Program-made: the position numbers and the translations under genes
Source: Mycobacterium sp. Root265
GTDB lineage: Bacteria > Actinomycetota > Actinomycetes > Mycobacteriales > Mycobacteriaceae
NCBI RefSeq assembly: GCF_001428895.1
Contig: NZ_LMJA01000030.1
Location: 523,644 to 587,643, forward strand
Direction of reading: 5' to 3'
Length of the DNA: 64,000 nt
The notes under the pieces: model-generated
The model's input: the letters and a program-made list of their open reading frames with translations, nothing else
Databases searched by the model: none
What the model was told of the DNA's origin: nothing
Shown here: positions 27,427-36,230 of the stretch, piece after piece
Layout of the letters: the number at the start of each line of letters is the position of its first letter
Numbering within the stretch: the stretch's first letter is position 1

Positions 27427-28519
27427 GGATTGCCGGATTGGGCTGGATGCGGTCACCGATCAGTTCCAGCGATGAGTACAGAGCGGTCGTGGCACGAGCC
27501 GTGCGGAATCACTTCGTCGCGCAGTATCTTCGACGACGAAGCAATGCGAATAGCGCAGACCGCTTTGGCATTCAGTGGGCTGCCGGTTGTCGCTGGCCCC
27601 GAGATGCCCCGGTTGCAGTTGGTATAGGCGGCGGCGTGGACGGTCCTTTGGCGATACTCACAGATCAGGTGATTTGTCCTGGGGGTGGTGTCGCAATACT
27701 TTTGCTTGACCACAGCCTGCCGCTGATTGCGACCGCTGATAGGCCGTGGCAACAGAACCTGTCCGATGGGACGCGCCACGCGCCGTTCCACCGGGCACCG
27801 GGCACCGGGCACCGCAATTTCTACCAACGGGCGAAGGAACAGACTCTCGGCCTGTCTGATGATATTGCGAAGCTCGCGAAAGCCAAACGCGTGCCCGGTG
27901 CGCTGAAGAAGGACTTTTGCCGCCAGGTCGACAGCGTGGTCGCTATTGCTCCAGAGTGACTCCGGGCTCGCAGCTGCACGAATTCGATGACGGTCGAGGC
28001 GCTCGGACTACCTCGCAGCGCCGGGACGCGGTCTCACGCAGTGCTCGCCCGCCGCTTGGGATGAACTCATCCGAGAGTCGGGCCTCTATCCCGAGGCCGA
28101 GGATGACGAGGGGAGGCACCGCCGCGCCGACCGTGCCGCCGTTGAGGACCCCACCTCGGGCGGCCTGCCGTAGCAGCGATGAAGGTGATCGAATGCACCT
28201 GCGACATCGGTCGGTAGGTCCGGCCTGCGGAAACTGCCATCACAGCCGCTCAGCCCGCGCGAGCCGCGACGAGCTGTACACAGTCGGCTGCCGACCGCCG
28301 GCAGACGTGATCCGAAAGGCTCGCTATTCGCGGGAGTCGATGAGATCCCAATCCCGGCGCGCACCTGGCCGCCGTGCCGGTCGGTGGGGGATGGCGGCTG
28401 CCGGCGAAGGCGGAAGCCTCGATGTACCGGCAGAGTGGAATCTCGCTGACGACTGGATCTCGGAGTTCCCCCGGAGGCGGGACCTTTCACGTACCGCGAC
28501 CACGCAAGCATAGCGCAGC
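27427..28519. other. degenerate gene-free junction at the left edge of the defence island
   Basis: About 1.1 kb with overlapping short frames but no convincing gene. A plus-strand stretch near 28056-28173 contains a protein-like run (WDELIRESGLYPEAEDDEG) ending in a TAG, possibly the C-terminus of a lost gene. The frames at 27351-27959 and 27917-28513 have no codon or family support. The composition and broken frames suggest remnants of past insertions. Confidence 0.4.
27789..27814 (+). repeat. short tandem heptamer repeat
   Basis: About 3.7 copies of CACCGGG in direct tandem, lying within the degenerate junction. It is too short for a CRISPR or VNTR locus of known type, but such tracts are prone to slippage. 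Confidence 0.7.
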
Positions 28520-28552
28520 TAATATCACTCCATGGGGGATCAAACTCGGTGA
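28520..28552 (+). promoter_or_regulatory. predicted promoter and six-codon leader before the SIR2 gene
   Basis: A consensus -10 box TAATAT at 28520-28525 is followed, after six bases, by an ATG at 28532, the spacing of a leaderless mycobacterial transcript. That ATG opens a frame of six codons (peptide MGDQTR) whose TGA at 28550-28552 overlaps the GTG start of the SIR2 gene (GTGA). Translation of the leader could therefore be coupled to that of the effector. No clear -35 box was found. Confidence 0.5.
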
Positions 28553-30252
28553 CACCGACACCACGAAACACCGTTTCAGAAGTCCTGGACTGCTTCGACG
28601 ATGAGTTTGCCGACGTCGCCTCGGCGTTCGCTCGAGGTGATTACGTGCTATGGCTCGGATCGGGAATCTCGCGGGACGTCGTTCTCAACGTGCCGGCCTT
28701 ACTTGAACGCATGCTGGATTTTCTGCAGTCAAAAAGCGACTCCACAGATCCCGTATGCCGGTTCACCACGGCTCTTGAAGAAGTCCTACAGGTTGCGGGG
28801 GTAGACGCAGACTCCATCGATCTCGCCGCAGCAGTTGGCTCATGGCCGAACCTCGACGACATCGTCAGCCGTCTCGTCGATCGGTACTCGTATGTACTTG
28901 ACGTTCAGGTCGAGGGCGAACCCGAGGACTATCTCGTTTGGACTGGTCTCGACGTTTCCACAACATACGGCGCCCCCGACCTTGAACCCGACGTTGAGCA
29001 CCTCTGTGTTGCAATACTGATGATGGAGGGTGTCGTACGGTCGGCACCCACAACAAACTGGGACGGTCTCGTAGAGGCAGCTATGGAACGTCTTGCGGGC
29101 GGCTCGAATCGCAACCTGAAGGTGATCGTGGCAGCTGAAGATTTCACCGCACCGGACAGGCAGGCCGAACTCGTCAAGTTCCATGGCTGCGCGGTTCGAG
29201 CCGCGAACGACCCAGCGGAGTACCGCGACCTTTTAATCGCGCGCATCTCGCAGATTTCCGGATGGACCGAAAAACCAGAACACCAGATGATGAAAGACCG
29301 GCTGCAGTATCTATTCGCCGCTAAGCCTGCGTTCATTGTCGGTCTCTCCGCACAAGACGCGAACATCCACACCTTTCTTCAAAGAGCAGTTCAACATCTG
29401 CCCAGGACCTGGCCGATGGCGCCGCCCGCCGTCGTGTTCGCCGAACATGATCTTCATCAGCACCATAAGCTCGTGATGAGGTTGACCTATGGCGACAGCT
29501 ACCACCCAAACCGTCACGAGATCGGCGAGTCCGCCCTACTAGGCGCCTACGCCAAACCCGCCTTACTAGCTCTTGTACTGTTTACCGTCGCCGACAAGTT
29601 GTGCATGCTGATCGGTCAAGTAACGGAGCTCGCCATGCCTGGGCCCGAACTTGATCTGCTTCGAGCGGACGTGCGAAACGCTCGAAACCTTGTTGGCCAG
29701 AACGGCAATCCTGCTGACCGAAGCTTTATGGAAGCTCTAGTATCGATCATCACACTCGCTCTGTGGGTTTTTCGCAGAGGCGAGGTTCCCAACGCCGCCC
29801 CGTATCTAGCCCTTTCTTCCAGTCCAATAGCGGACGCTACAGAGGATCCCGACTATCCAAGCGCGGCCTTGGGGCGGTTTGCCGTGTCCTACGCGCTTCT
29901 CGCGCGCGGGGCCGCTAACGGTCGATGGTCAATTGAAATCGGGAATATCAAGCAACCAGGTGACGGCGTCGTTCGAGTGCGAACAGGCGGACGCTGCTCC
30001 AAAGTCTTCATAGCGCGCGACATGCGGGTTCTATCTGACCTTCAACTCGCCGGAATTATCGATCTTGACGATCCCGAAGTGGTTGTCGCACACGCGGAAG
30101 CAATTCGTGCGCCGGCGGCCCGTTCCCCGCGGACGCGCTACGGCCGCACCGGCAACGGCGGCGCCCGCCAGATCGATGTCGAATCGCTGTGCGCCGAAGC
30201 CTCTTGTGCCGAAAATCTTTTCGACTCCTTCGCGCTAGTAGGTGCGCTTTGA
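28549..30252 (+). CDS. SIR2-domain effector, LmuA-like (Lamassu-family defence)
   Basis: A 567-residue protein with the NAD-binding Sir2 fold as used by defence effectors: VLWLGSGIS (37-41), TTNWD with Asn170 and Asp172, VKFHG with His212, and IVGLSAQDANI (265-273). The zinc-finger Cys set of protein deacetylases is absent. Defence Sir2 enzymes deplete NAD(P) on activation and so stop phage spread; the remaining ~290 residues form an unrecognised C-terminal region. Its stop overlaps the next gene's start by 4 bp. Known Lamassu loci place a variable effector (LmuA) first, followed by a small LmuC and the SMC-like LmuB, exactly the order here. The system assignment is strong but not experimentally shown. 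Confidence 0.85.
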   Translation: MTPTPRNTVSEVLDCFDDEFADVASAFARGDYVLWLGSGISRDVVLNVPALLERMLDFLQSKSDSTDPVCRFTTALEEVLQVAGVDADSIDLAAAVGSWPNLDDIVSRLVDRYSYVLDVQVEGEPEDYLVWTGLDVSTTYGAPDLEPDVEHLCVAILMMEGVVRSAPTTNWDGLVEAAMERLAGGSNRNLKVIVAAEDFTAPDRQAELVKFHGCAVRAANDPAEYRDLLIARISQISGWTEKPEHQMMKDRLQYLFAAKPAFIVGLSAQDANIHTFLQRAVQHLPRTWPMAPPAVVFAEHDLHQHHKLVMRLTYGDSYHPNRHEIGESALLGAYAKPALLALVLFTVADKLCMLIGQVTELAMPGPELDLLRADVRNARNLVGQNGNPADRSFMEALVSIITLALWVFRRGEVPNAAPYLALSSSPIADATEDPDYPSAALGRFAVSYALLARGAANGRWSIEIGNIKQPGDGVVRVRTGGRCSKVFIARDMRVLSDLQLAGIIDLDDPEVVVAHAEAIRAPAARSPRTRYGRTGNGGARQIDVESLCAEASCAENLFDSFALVGAL

Positions 30253-30818
30253 GCGTGACTGCTATCGAGTCCGTACTTGAAGTGCTCACCGACGCCGATT
30301 TCGAACGCCTACCCAAGCCACTCATGGTGGCTGGAGCCAGTTTCGCTTTCGACGCCGCGGTCAAGGGCACACGCACGTCAAACGACCTAGTGGTTGTCGC
30401 AACCAACGAGACGCCCGCACCACATATTGCACGACTGCTATCTGCGCTCAGTCGCACGCTAGACCAAGTGCGTTCCCGCCGTCCGGTCACCCTGATCCTT
30501 CTCGGATTGAACGCCAACACACAACCGATGGCAAGCCTCGAAATGCATGCCCGTGTACTGACCATCGCCAGCGCATCGCCCGACGTTCACGAGATCCGCC
30601 GCGCAATCGCAGTACTGCTACCTCTAACGCTCCCGGATAGGACGTCATCTGGAGAGCCACCGCTCACTGTCGTCGCACGGAAATTGGGCAGCTCACTATC
30701 GGATGAGCACAAGCAGTTTATTGATGCGGCCCAAATTGGACCCAATGCGGTACAAGAACGACTACGTCGATTTATCGATGAAGCAGCAACCGGCCAGTCT
30801 TTTGAGGGGACCAAATAG
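30249..30818 (+). CDS. small LmuC-like protein of the Sir2/SMC operon
   Basis: About 189 residues. The start is taken as TTG at 30249, sharing TTGA with the SIR2 stop; GTG at 30255 is the alternative (187 aa). The open frame further upstream is antisense-like noise inside the SIR2 gene. No recognisable catalytic motif is seen; there are segments such as VTLILLGLNANTQ. Size and position between an effector and an SMC-like ATPase match LmuC/DdmB, the accessory subunit of Lamassu complexes. Its stop shares a base with the start of the ATPase gene, so the three proteins are coupled. Confidence 0.75.
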   Translation: MSVTAIESVLEVLTDADFERLPKPLMVAGASFAFDAAVKGTRTSNDLVVVATNETPAPHIARLLSALSRTLDQVRSRRPVTLILLGLNANTQPMASLEMHARVLTIASASPDVHEIRRAIAVLLPLTLPDRTSSGEPPLTVVARKLGSSLSDEHKQFIDAAQIGPNAVQERLRRFIDEAATGQSFEGTK

Positions 30819-33220
30819 TGACTGACGTCCCCCTGAAATCCATCTCGATTTCCGACTTTCGCCGCCTCAATGGCACGCGAACTCTGCCACTCGACGCGCC
30901 AATAGTGTTGCTGCACGGTCATAACGGCGCAGGAAAGACAAGCTTGCTGTCAGCGTTGGAACTCGCCCTGACTGGCGAGATTCGCAGTATGCGCCGACAC
31001 GACCCGCGATACACCGCTCACCTCCCGTCACATGGAAGTGAGTTTGCAACGCTCAGCGTCGAGGTTTCGGACCGTCTCGCCAGGCCGGGCGCGAGCGGCC
31101 GAATGACAGTGGGCGGCAGTCACATCGAAGGCGCGCCAGCGCTCAATCGAAACGAGGCCCAGTTCTACACTGAGCGGTGCTATCTTGACCAAGTCTCGTT
31201 AGGGCAACTACTCGACCTCTATCAGTACCGCGAAGGCAAAGAGGAGTCGGCCCTCGCCCGCTTCGTCAACGAACTTCTGGGACTTGAGCAACTCGATGCG
31301 CTTCGTTTCGGATTGGCCGACGCAGACGACATTCGTCGGCTGAAGAAGCTTTCAGATGATCTCGCGAACACTGATGCTGATGCGCGCGATGCTGCGTCTG
31401 AGCTGACGGAGCTTACCGAAAAGCTCAGTACCGCGAGGGACGATTTGACGACTTCACAAGATCGACTCGTTGAAGCGATGCGCGCCCTGGGTCACAACCA
31501 AACGGACTTTGGCGACGCCTATAGCGAGGCGAGAACCTTACTGCAGGCGACACGACCCGAAAGGGAACGTTCAGATGCTGCGGCGCTGCGTGATTCAGTT
31601 AGCTCGCTGGGCGGTCGTATCGAGAGCTGGTCGATCCGGCCTTCAACTGTCGATCTGAACGGGGCGCGAGACGGTGTCACCGAAGCGTCTGTCGTCTTAG
31701 AGAATTGGCGCCGCCTCCACGGCACAGCCATCGATGATTTGCATGCCGATCTCGAACGACTCAACGTGCCGACTTCATCGCACACCGCTAGCGCACTCTC
31801 AGAGACTCTCGCCGTAATTGACCAACGCCTCACTGAGCAGAGCGAACTCGCAATCGAGAACGACAGATTGGAAACGCAACTCGCGCAACAGCACGCTCTA
31901 CTTCGCGAACTTCAAGACCGTCTGTCGGACGCCCAGGAACGGGCAGGATCGTTGGCCGAGGGTTTGGCGGCTCTTCGAGAGCACGCCTCCGACGACGTCT
32001 GTCCCGTGTGCGACCGGGCATTCGGCGAGGTGTCCACCACGCATCTCACTATCCACATCGACCGCAAAATCACAGAGCTGACTAACCAAGGGAGACAACT
32101 TCAGTTGTTGCGCGCTGAGCGCGACAATGCGTCGAAGGCGGCGCAAGGCTCAGCGCAAAATCTGGAGCAACTTAGGCAGCGTGTTCTAGACAAAGAAAGA
32201 CTCAGCGATCTTCGGACACGCCGTGCGGCTGCCGCCAATCTTCGAGAGCGCGTTGAAATTATCCAGCCGCTCATCGACACGATGCATAAGCTTGAGACGG
32301 CGCTTGATGCTGCTGAAACCAGATATCAAGAACTCGAATTTGTTGCTCAAGAAGCCAGCACAGTTCATGCGGATCTCCAGGACCTTGCCGACCAACTCGG
32401 CGTCAGTGGTCCCCTGCTGGACGAAACGCTGCAAGATGGTTGGCGCAGACTTGCAAGGACCGCCCGAGAGCGAGCAGTCGCCACCGAGACGCTTGAGGCA
32501 GCTCACATCGCAGCCGAACAGAGGTTGCGGCACGTCCAACGCGAGTCCGCCCGGGTTGCCGAACTCAAGGATGCGGTCGCAGCCGCTGCAGTACGAAAGG
32601 CAACACTGGAAGCGAGGGTTCAGGAAGCAAAGCGCCGGCAATCCATCGCGAAAGAAGTACAGCAGGCTGCCTCGTTGGCGCGGACGGAGATTGTTCACCG
32701 CGTTTTCACTCGGTCACTAAATGACGTATGGCAGAGCGTTTTTACGCGGCTTGCACCGCGCGAGGACTTCATTCCTGCCTTCGGAATTCCGACGACGTCG
32801 AAGTCATCCCTAGCGCTGACATTGGAAACGGTTCACAGATCCGGGATGGTCGGCGGGTCGCCGCAACTCATGCTTAGTGCAGGAAACCTGAACACGGCGG
32901 CGCTGTCCTTGTTCATAGCCCTGCACCTCGCCGTCGAACCGCTCATCCCCTGCCTCGTCTTCGACGACCCAGTCCAATCGATGGACGAAGTTCACGTCGC
33001 ACAGTTCGCCGGGTTGGTTAGAGTGCTAGCAAAGCAGCATGGCCGCCAGGTAATTATCGCCGTTCACGAGCGGGAGCTTTTCGAGTATCTCGCGCTTGAA
33101 CTGAGCCCGGCCTTCGAGGGGGACGAGCTCATCACGATCCAGCTTGACCCGACGTCAGAGGAAACTCGCCGACCAGTGCAGCGGATCGGCTGGTCGCCAG
33201 ATCCCGCGATCGCGGTCTAA
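30818..33220 (+). CDS. Rad50/SMC-like ATPase with zinc hook, LmuB-like
   Basis: An 800-residue ABC-type ATPase. Walker A is GHNGAGKT at 34-41, the C-terminal signature is around MLSAGNLNTAALSLF (from 685), and Walker B is LVFDDPVQSMD (DD at 716-717), with long coiled-coil regions between the two halves. A Rad50-type zinc hook, CPVC with Cys395 and Cys398, lies in the centre of the coil and could join two molecules. The start is GTG at 30818, sharing one base with the LmuC stop (TAGTG). In Lamassu the SMC-like subunit senses DNA ends or unusual DNA and releases the effector; that role is inferred by family. Confidence 0.88.
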   Translation: MTDVPLKSISISDFRRLNGTRTLPLDAPIVLLHGHNGAGKTSLLSALELALTGEIRSMRRHDPRYTAHLPSHGSEFATLSVEVSDRLARPGASGRMTVGGSHIEGAPALNRNEAQFYTERCYLDQVSLGQLLDLYQYREGKEESALARFVNELLGLEQLDALRFGLADADDIRRLKKLSDDLANTDADARDAASELTELTEKLSTARDDLTTSQDRLVEAMRALGHNQTDFGDAYSEARTLLQATRPERERSDAAALRDSVSSLGGRIESWSIRPSTVDLNGARDGVTEASVVLENWRRLHGTAIDDLHADLERLNVPTSSHTASALSETLAVIDQRLTEQSELAIENDRLETQLAQQHALLRELQDRLSDAQERAGSLAEGLAALREHASDDVCPVCDRAFGEVSTTHLTIHIDRKITELTNQGRQLQLLRAERDNASKAAQGSAQNLEQLRQRVLDKERLSDLRTRRAAAANLRERVEIIQPLIDTMHKLETALDAAETRYQELEFVAQEASTVHADLQDLADQLGVSGPLLDETLQDGWRRLARTARERAVATETLEAAHIAAEQRLRHVQRESARVAELKDAVAAAAVRKATLEARVQEAKRRQSIAKEVQQAASLARTEIVHRVFTRSLNDVWQSVFTRLAPREDFIPAFGIPTTSKSSLALTLETVHRSGMVGGSPQLMLSAGNLNTAALSLFIALHLAVEPLIPCLVFDDPVQSMDEVHVAQFAGLVRVLAKQHGRQVIIAVHERELFEYLALELSPAFEGDELITIQLDPTSEETRRPVQRIGWSPDPAIAV

Positions 33221-33420
33221 CTGCCCATACCAAGCCACTTCGTAGTGCGGCAATAACTCGCAAACCTGCGCATCAATCAGGGAGTACACCCGCCAAACGC
33301 ACTTCACTGAGCTGCCGGCCACACAGGCTCCGAGCTTGATATCGACTGCTGTTGCAGCGAAAGCCGCCACCGCCACACACTTTGACGAGGACGGCCCGGG
33401 ACTGCCCTGCAACTCGTCCG

Positions 33421-34656
33421 CTAAGTGGGCGTCAGGAGAAGATACTGCGCGGCGAGTCGCTGCTTTGCATCCTTCTCCTCACCCCACGAGTCGATTGCAT
33501 AATGGCCTACATGTGCGACACAGTAGAAGTTATCCTCGGCTGAGCTACTACCAAAGCCCACGCACGAACTGCCGGGTACCTTAGCTACATCGCCGCGTCG
33601 CACTCCGTTGGCAGACGCTTCGTCGTAGAAGAAGTGGGCGATTTGTTCTGCGCCGCTTGCGGTCTCCGTTTCGTACACCCCCGTTGCTGCTCTGGCCGAG
33701 CGACGTAGACGTGCGTTGCGGAACGTTTCGGCCGACCTGGTGGCGTCCCTTTCGAAGTGCAAAGTGCCTCGCAGGCCATAAACCGCACGGTCGGTGGGCG
33801 ACGACTGTGCGGCGCTTACAGGTATCGTCCGGGCCAGCAGACCGGTCGGATCGACTCGAAGTTTTGCGAGCTGGTCTTCGGGGGTTGGCGTGAACTGATC
33901 GATTAGATCCGACTGTAGGTCGATGGTTTTGGAGATTAGATCTGACGCCGGCACAGGACCGCCTGGAGACCATGCCTCTTGGATCAAGAGGTACCGGCCG
34001 CGCGCAATGAATGCAAGTATCGAATCCCTCGCCGGCGAGCAGCAATCAGGATATCCCTTCCAAGTATAAGTTGTCACGTCTGGCCGCGAGGCGATTGGAG
34101 CTGCGGCCGACAACCTTTGTTCATTAGCGGCTAGCTCCACAAGCTCGCGCACGGTATCAATCGCGTGGCCCGAGTCCGGAAATACTAGAACAGAATTCGT
34201 AAGGAACGCGTCTGCGTTGCCGCGCCTGCTGCTCGTAAACCCAGCCAGGTACTGGTGCCTAAGGGCCGCCCCCGAGACTGGCCATGGGAGCACCGAGTCT
34301 ACCGAGCTTCCGCCATCCAACGCCATAACTTGTCGTCCGAGACGGGAGAATTCGGGACTTACCTCCCAGGGGCCGAGCACGAATTCAGCCAAACGATGAC
34401 TTTCGATCAAGGATCCTAGTGCGCGCGTTCTCGCCTCCCCTAGACCTTGGATTGGAATGATCGAATACTCGCCGGTATCGGGATAACCCTGCTTGCCGCC
34501 ATCGACCTGTTCGGCAGGAGAGGAAGCGCCACATGCAACCAGCAGGGTCGACAGAAGTAGTGTACAAATTGTTCGAAAAAGGCAAAGATCTGCTTCCGCA
34601 ACGAGCGCAAGATTACGACGACCGTCAATACCGACAAGCGCTTCTCGCTTCAGCAT
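33421..34656 (-). CDS. lipoprotein, DUF7373-like
   Basis: A 411-residue predicted lipoprotein: a hydrophobic segment at about 28-41 ends in the lipobox LLVAC with Cys42, so the mature part is anchored outside the membrane. The rest matches the mycobacterial/actinobacterial DUF7373 type, of unknown function (blocks such as AHFFYDEASANGV, YCVAHVGHYAID). The ATG at 34656 overlaps the end of the pentapeptide gene by 7 bp, so the two are co-translated; the true start could also be slightly downstream. It is convergent with the defence operon. Confidence 0.72.
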   Translation of the reverse strand: MLKREALVGIDGRRNLALVAEADLCLFRTICTLLLSTLLVACGASSPAEQVDGGKQGYPDTGEYSIIPIQGLGEARTRALGSLIESHRLAEFVLGPWEVSPEFSRLGRQVMALDGGSSVDSVLPWPVSGAALRHQYLAGFTSSRRGNADAFLTNSVLVFPDSGHAIDTVRELVELAANEQRLSAAAPIASRPDVTTYTWKGYPDCCSPARDSILAFIARGRYLLIQEAWSPGGPVPASDLISKTIDLQSDLIDQFTPTPEDQLAKLRVDPTGLLARTIPVSAAQSSPTDRAVYGLRGTLHFERDATRSAETFRNARLRRSARAATGVYETETASGAEQIAHFFYDEASANGVRRGDVAKVPGSSCVGFGSSSAEDNFYCVAHVGHYAIDSWGEEKDAKQRLAAQYLLLTPT

Positions 34657-36230
34657 TGATTCAAGATCCGATCGTTGTTCAAATAGTTTAGGCTATTGTA
34701 ATTACTGTAGTTTCCTGCACCGTAGTAATAGTCATTAAAGTACCCGGGGTAACTGTATAGATTATTGTCATACTGGTCCGCGCCGTCCGTTGGAGAAATT
34801 TGATTCGTCGAGTCGGGACTCGGCCCACCTTCGGATCCGGGCCGTGATGCGGACGGCGGCGCGATATCGATTCGAACGACACCATCTGGACTAGTCTCGA
34901 TCGTCACCCGATCCTTCGGATCGGGGAGCGATGGCGGGGGCGTAGGTTGCGGATTGCCAGCAGGGAGGTCGGGCTTCTGCGGCGGCAGAGGGGACGGAAC
35001 GACGGTCGGCGCTACTGTCGGCCTGACCTCGTCTGGCCATAACGTCCAACCGTCCCACCGCGCTCCGTGAAGCTGATCGCGGTCCAACTTTGCCTCCCTG
35101 AGATCCGCTCCAGAGAACTCTGCATCAACGAGGTTTAAGCCTCGAAGATCTGCTCCTCGCAAGTTTGCGTTCCGAAAGTTGATCTTCGGCCACGGTTGAC
35201 CGCTGAGAGGGTCCTCGAAGGTTAGTCCCCGAAGGTCGACTCCCCTCAGATCCGCCTGCTCGAAGTTGATCCATTGGACCACCGTGATATCGCGCATGCT
35301 CGTTTCGGCGTTGAACTCCGCTCCCACGAAAGAACTGGCGGTAATCTTCATGCCGTCCATGGTGGTACCAGCGAACACAGCGTCCGGTATTACCGATTGC
35401 CACATAGTGGAGTCAGTGAGGTCAGCGTTATCGAACCACAGCGACGGTCGAGGACCGCAGCTGCGCCGAACCCAAATTCTGCTCAGATCTGAATCACTTA
35501 GGTTCGCGTCGCGAAAACTCGCACCAGCGATGTTTAGACCTCCCTTGGCGATACTATCGATGTACTCGACGTAGTCAGACCCGTTGGTTAGTATCTCGCT
35601 GCCGCTTGCACCGAGTCTCGCGTGCCGAAGGCTCGCGCTGTCGAATGCAGAGTCGCCAAGATCAGCACCGTTGAGCCGCGCGTAGTCTAGGCGACTGCGC
35701 TCCAAATTTCTGGCATAAAGGCAAGCGCCAGTAAGGTCGACGAAACTTGTCGCATTGTTAGCCCAGCGCCCGGAGTCCGACTTGTTTGCCCCTGCGGCCG
35801 ATCCACCTGAATTCTCTGGTTTCTGATCCGCGAGAATCTCAACGGCTGCAGCTAGATCAGGGTTCTCGGCCAAGCCGACCCTTCGGCATTCATGGCCTAG
35901 CTTGCGGGAATCTACCCTGACGAAACCCGCCAATGCGTTTTTCACGGCGTTACGGTAATCCGGTGATTCCTTAGCAATCTGCTGCAACGCATAGATTGCA
36001 CCAAGTCGCTTTCCCGTCCCATCCGAGTTGAGCAGCTCGACCGTGTTTGAGAAGCGGTCGGCCAGCTGCCCTTTACCCGAGAGCGCTAGGTCACCGAGAT
36101 CGGACACCGTTGTGAAAATGACACTCGCTATGGAGGCAACCAGTGCGATTACAGCTAACGTGTTCGTGAAATTGCCACCGCCACTAGGTTCTCCGGTGTC
36201 TGATGCCGTCACCGACACATGTTCGCACAA
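34650..36230 (-). CDS. membrane-anchored pentapeptide-repeat protein
   Basis: A 526-residue protein. An N-terminal membrane span (around FTNTLAVIALVASIASVIF) is followed by a pentapeptide-repeat domain from about 165 to 400 (A/S-x-L-x-x units such as ADLRGVDLRGLTFED, NANLRGADLRGLN), then a proline-rich linker (PTVAPTVVPSPLPPQKP), and a 45-residue C-terminus unusually rich in Tyr and Asn ending in Cys. Pentapeptide-repeat helices often mimic DNA or shield targets. No toxin or immunity signature is seen. It forms an overlapping two-gene unit with the lipoprotein gene on a less GC-biased segment, so it was probably acquired with the defence operon. Confidence 0.8.
   Translation of the reverse strand: MCEHVSVTASDTGEPSGGGNFTNTLAVIALVASIASVIFTTVSDLGDLALSGKGQLADRFSNTVELLNSDGTGKRLGAIYALQQIAKESPDYRNAVKNALAGFVRVDSRKLGHECRRVGLAENPDLAAAVEILADQKPENSGGSAAGANKSDSGRWANNATSFVDLTGACLYARNLERSRLDYARLNGADLGDSAFDSASLRHARLGASGSEILTNGSDYVEYIDSIAKGGLNIAGASFRDANLSDSDLSRIWVRRSCGPRPSLWFDNADLTDSTMWQSVIPDAVFAGTTMDGMKITASSFVGAEFNAETSMRDITVVQWINFEQADLRGVDLRGLTFEDPLSGQPWPKINFRNANLRGADLRGLNLVDAEFSGADLREAKLDRDQLHGARWDGWTLWPDEVRPTVAPTVVPSPLPPQKPDLPAGNPQPTPPPSLPDPKDRVTIETSPDGVVRIDIAPPSASRPGSEGGPSPDSTNQISPTDGADQYDNNLYSYPGYFNDYYYGAGNYSNYNSLNYLNNDRILNQC

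Noticed and set aside
27789-27814. tandem CACCGGG tract as a CRISPR array
   Set aside because: Units are contiguous with no spacers and far too short for CRISPR repeats.
27351-28513. two overlapping 200-codon frames in the degenerate junction
   Set aside because: No ribosome site, no family character and low-complexity segments; they look like chance open frames in damaged sequence.
28549-33220. Wadjet, Thoeris or SIR2-HerA as the system type
   Set aside because: Wadjet needs JetA-D, Thoeris needs a TIR partner and SIR2-HerA a HerA helicase; here the partner is a Rad50-like ATPase with a small subunit, which fits Lamassu best.
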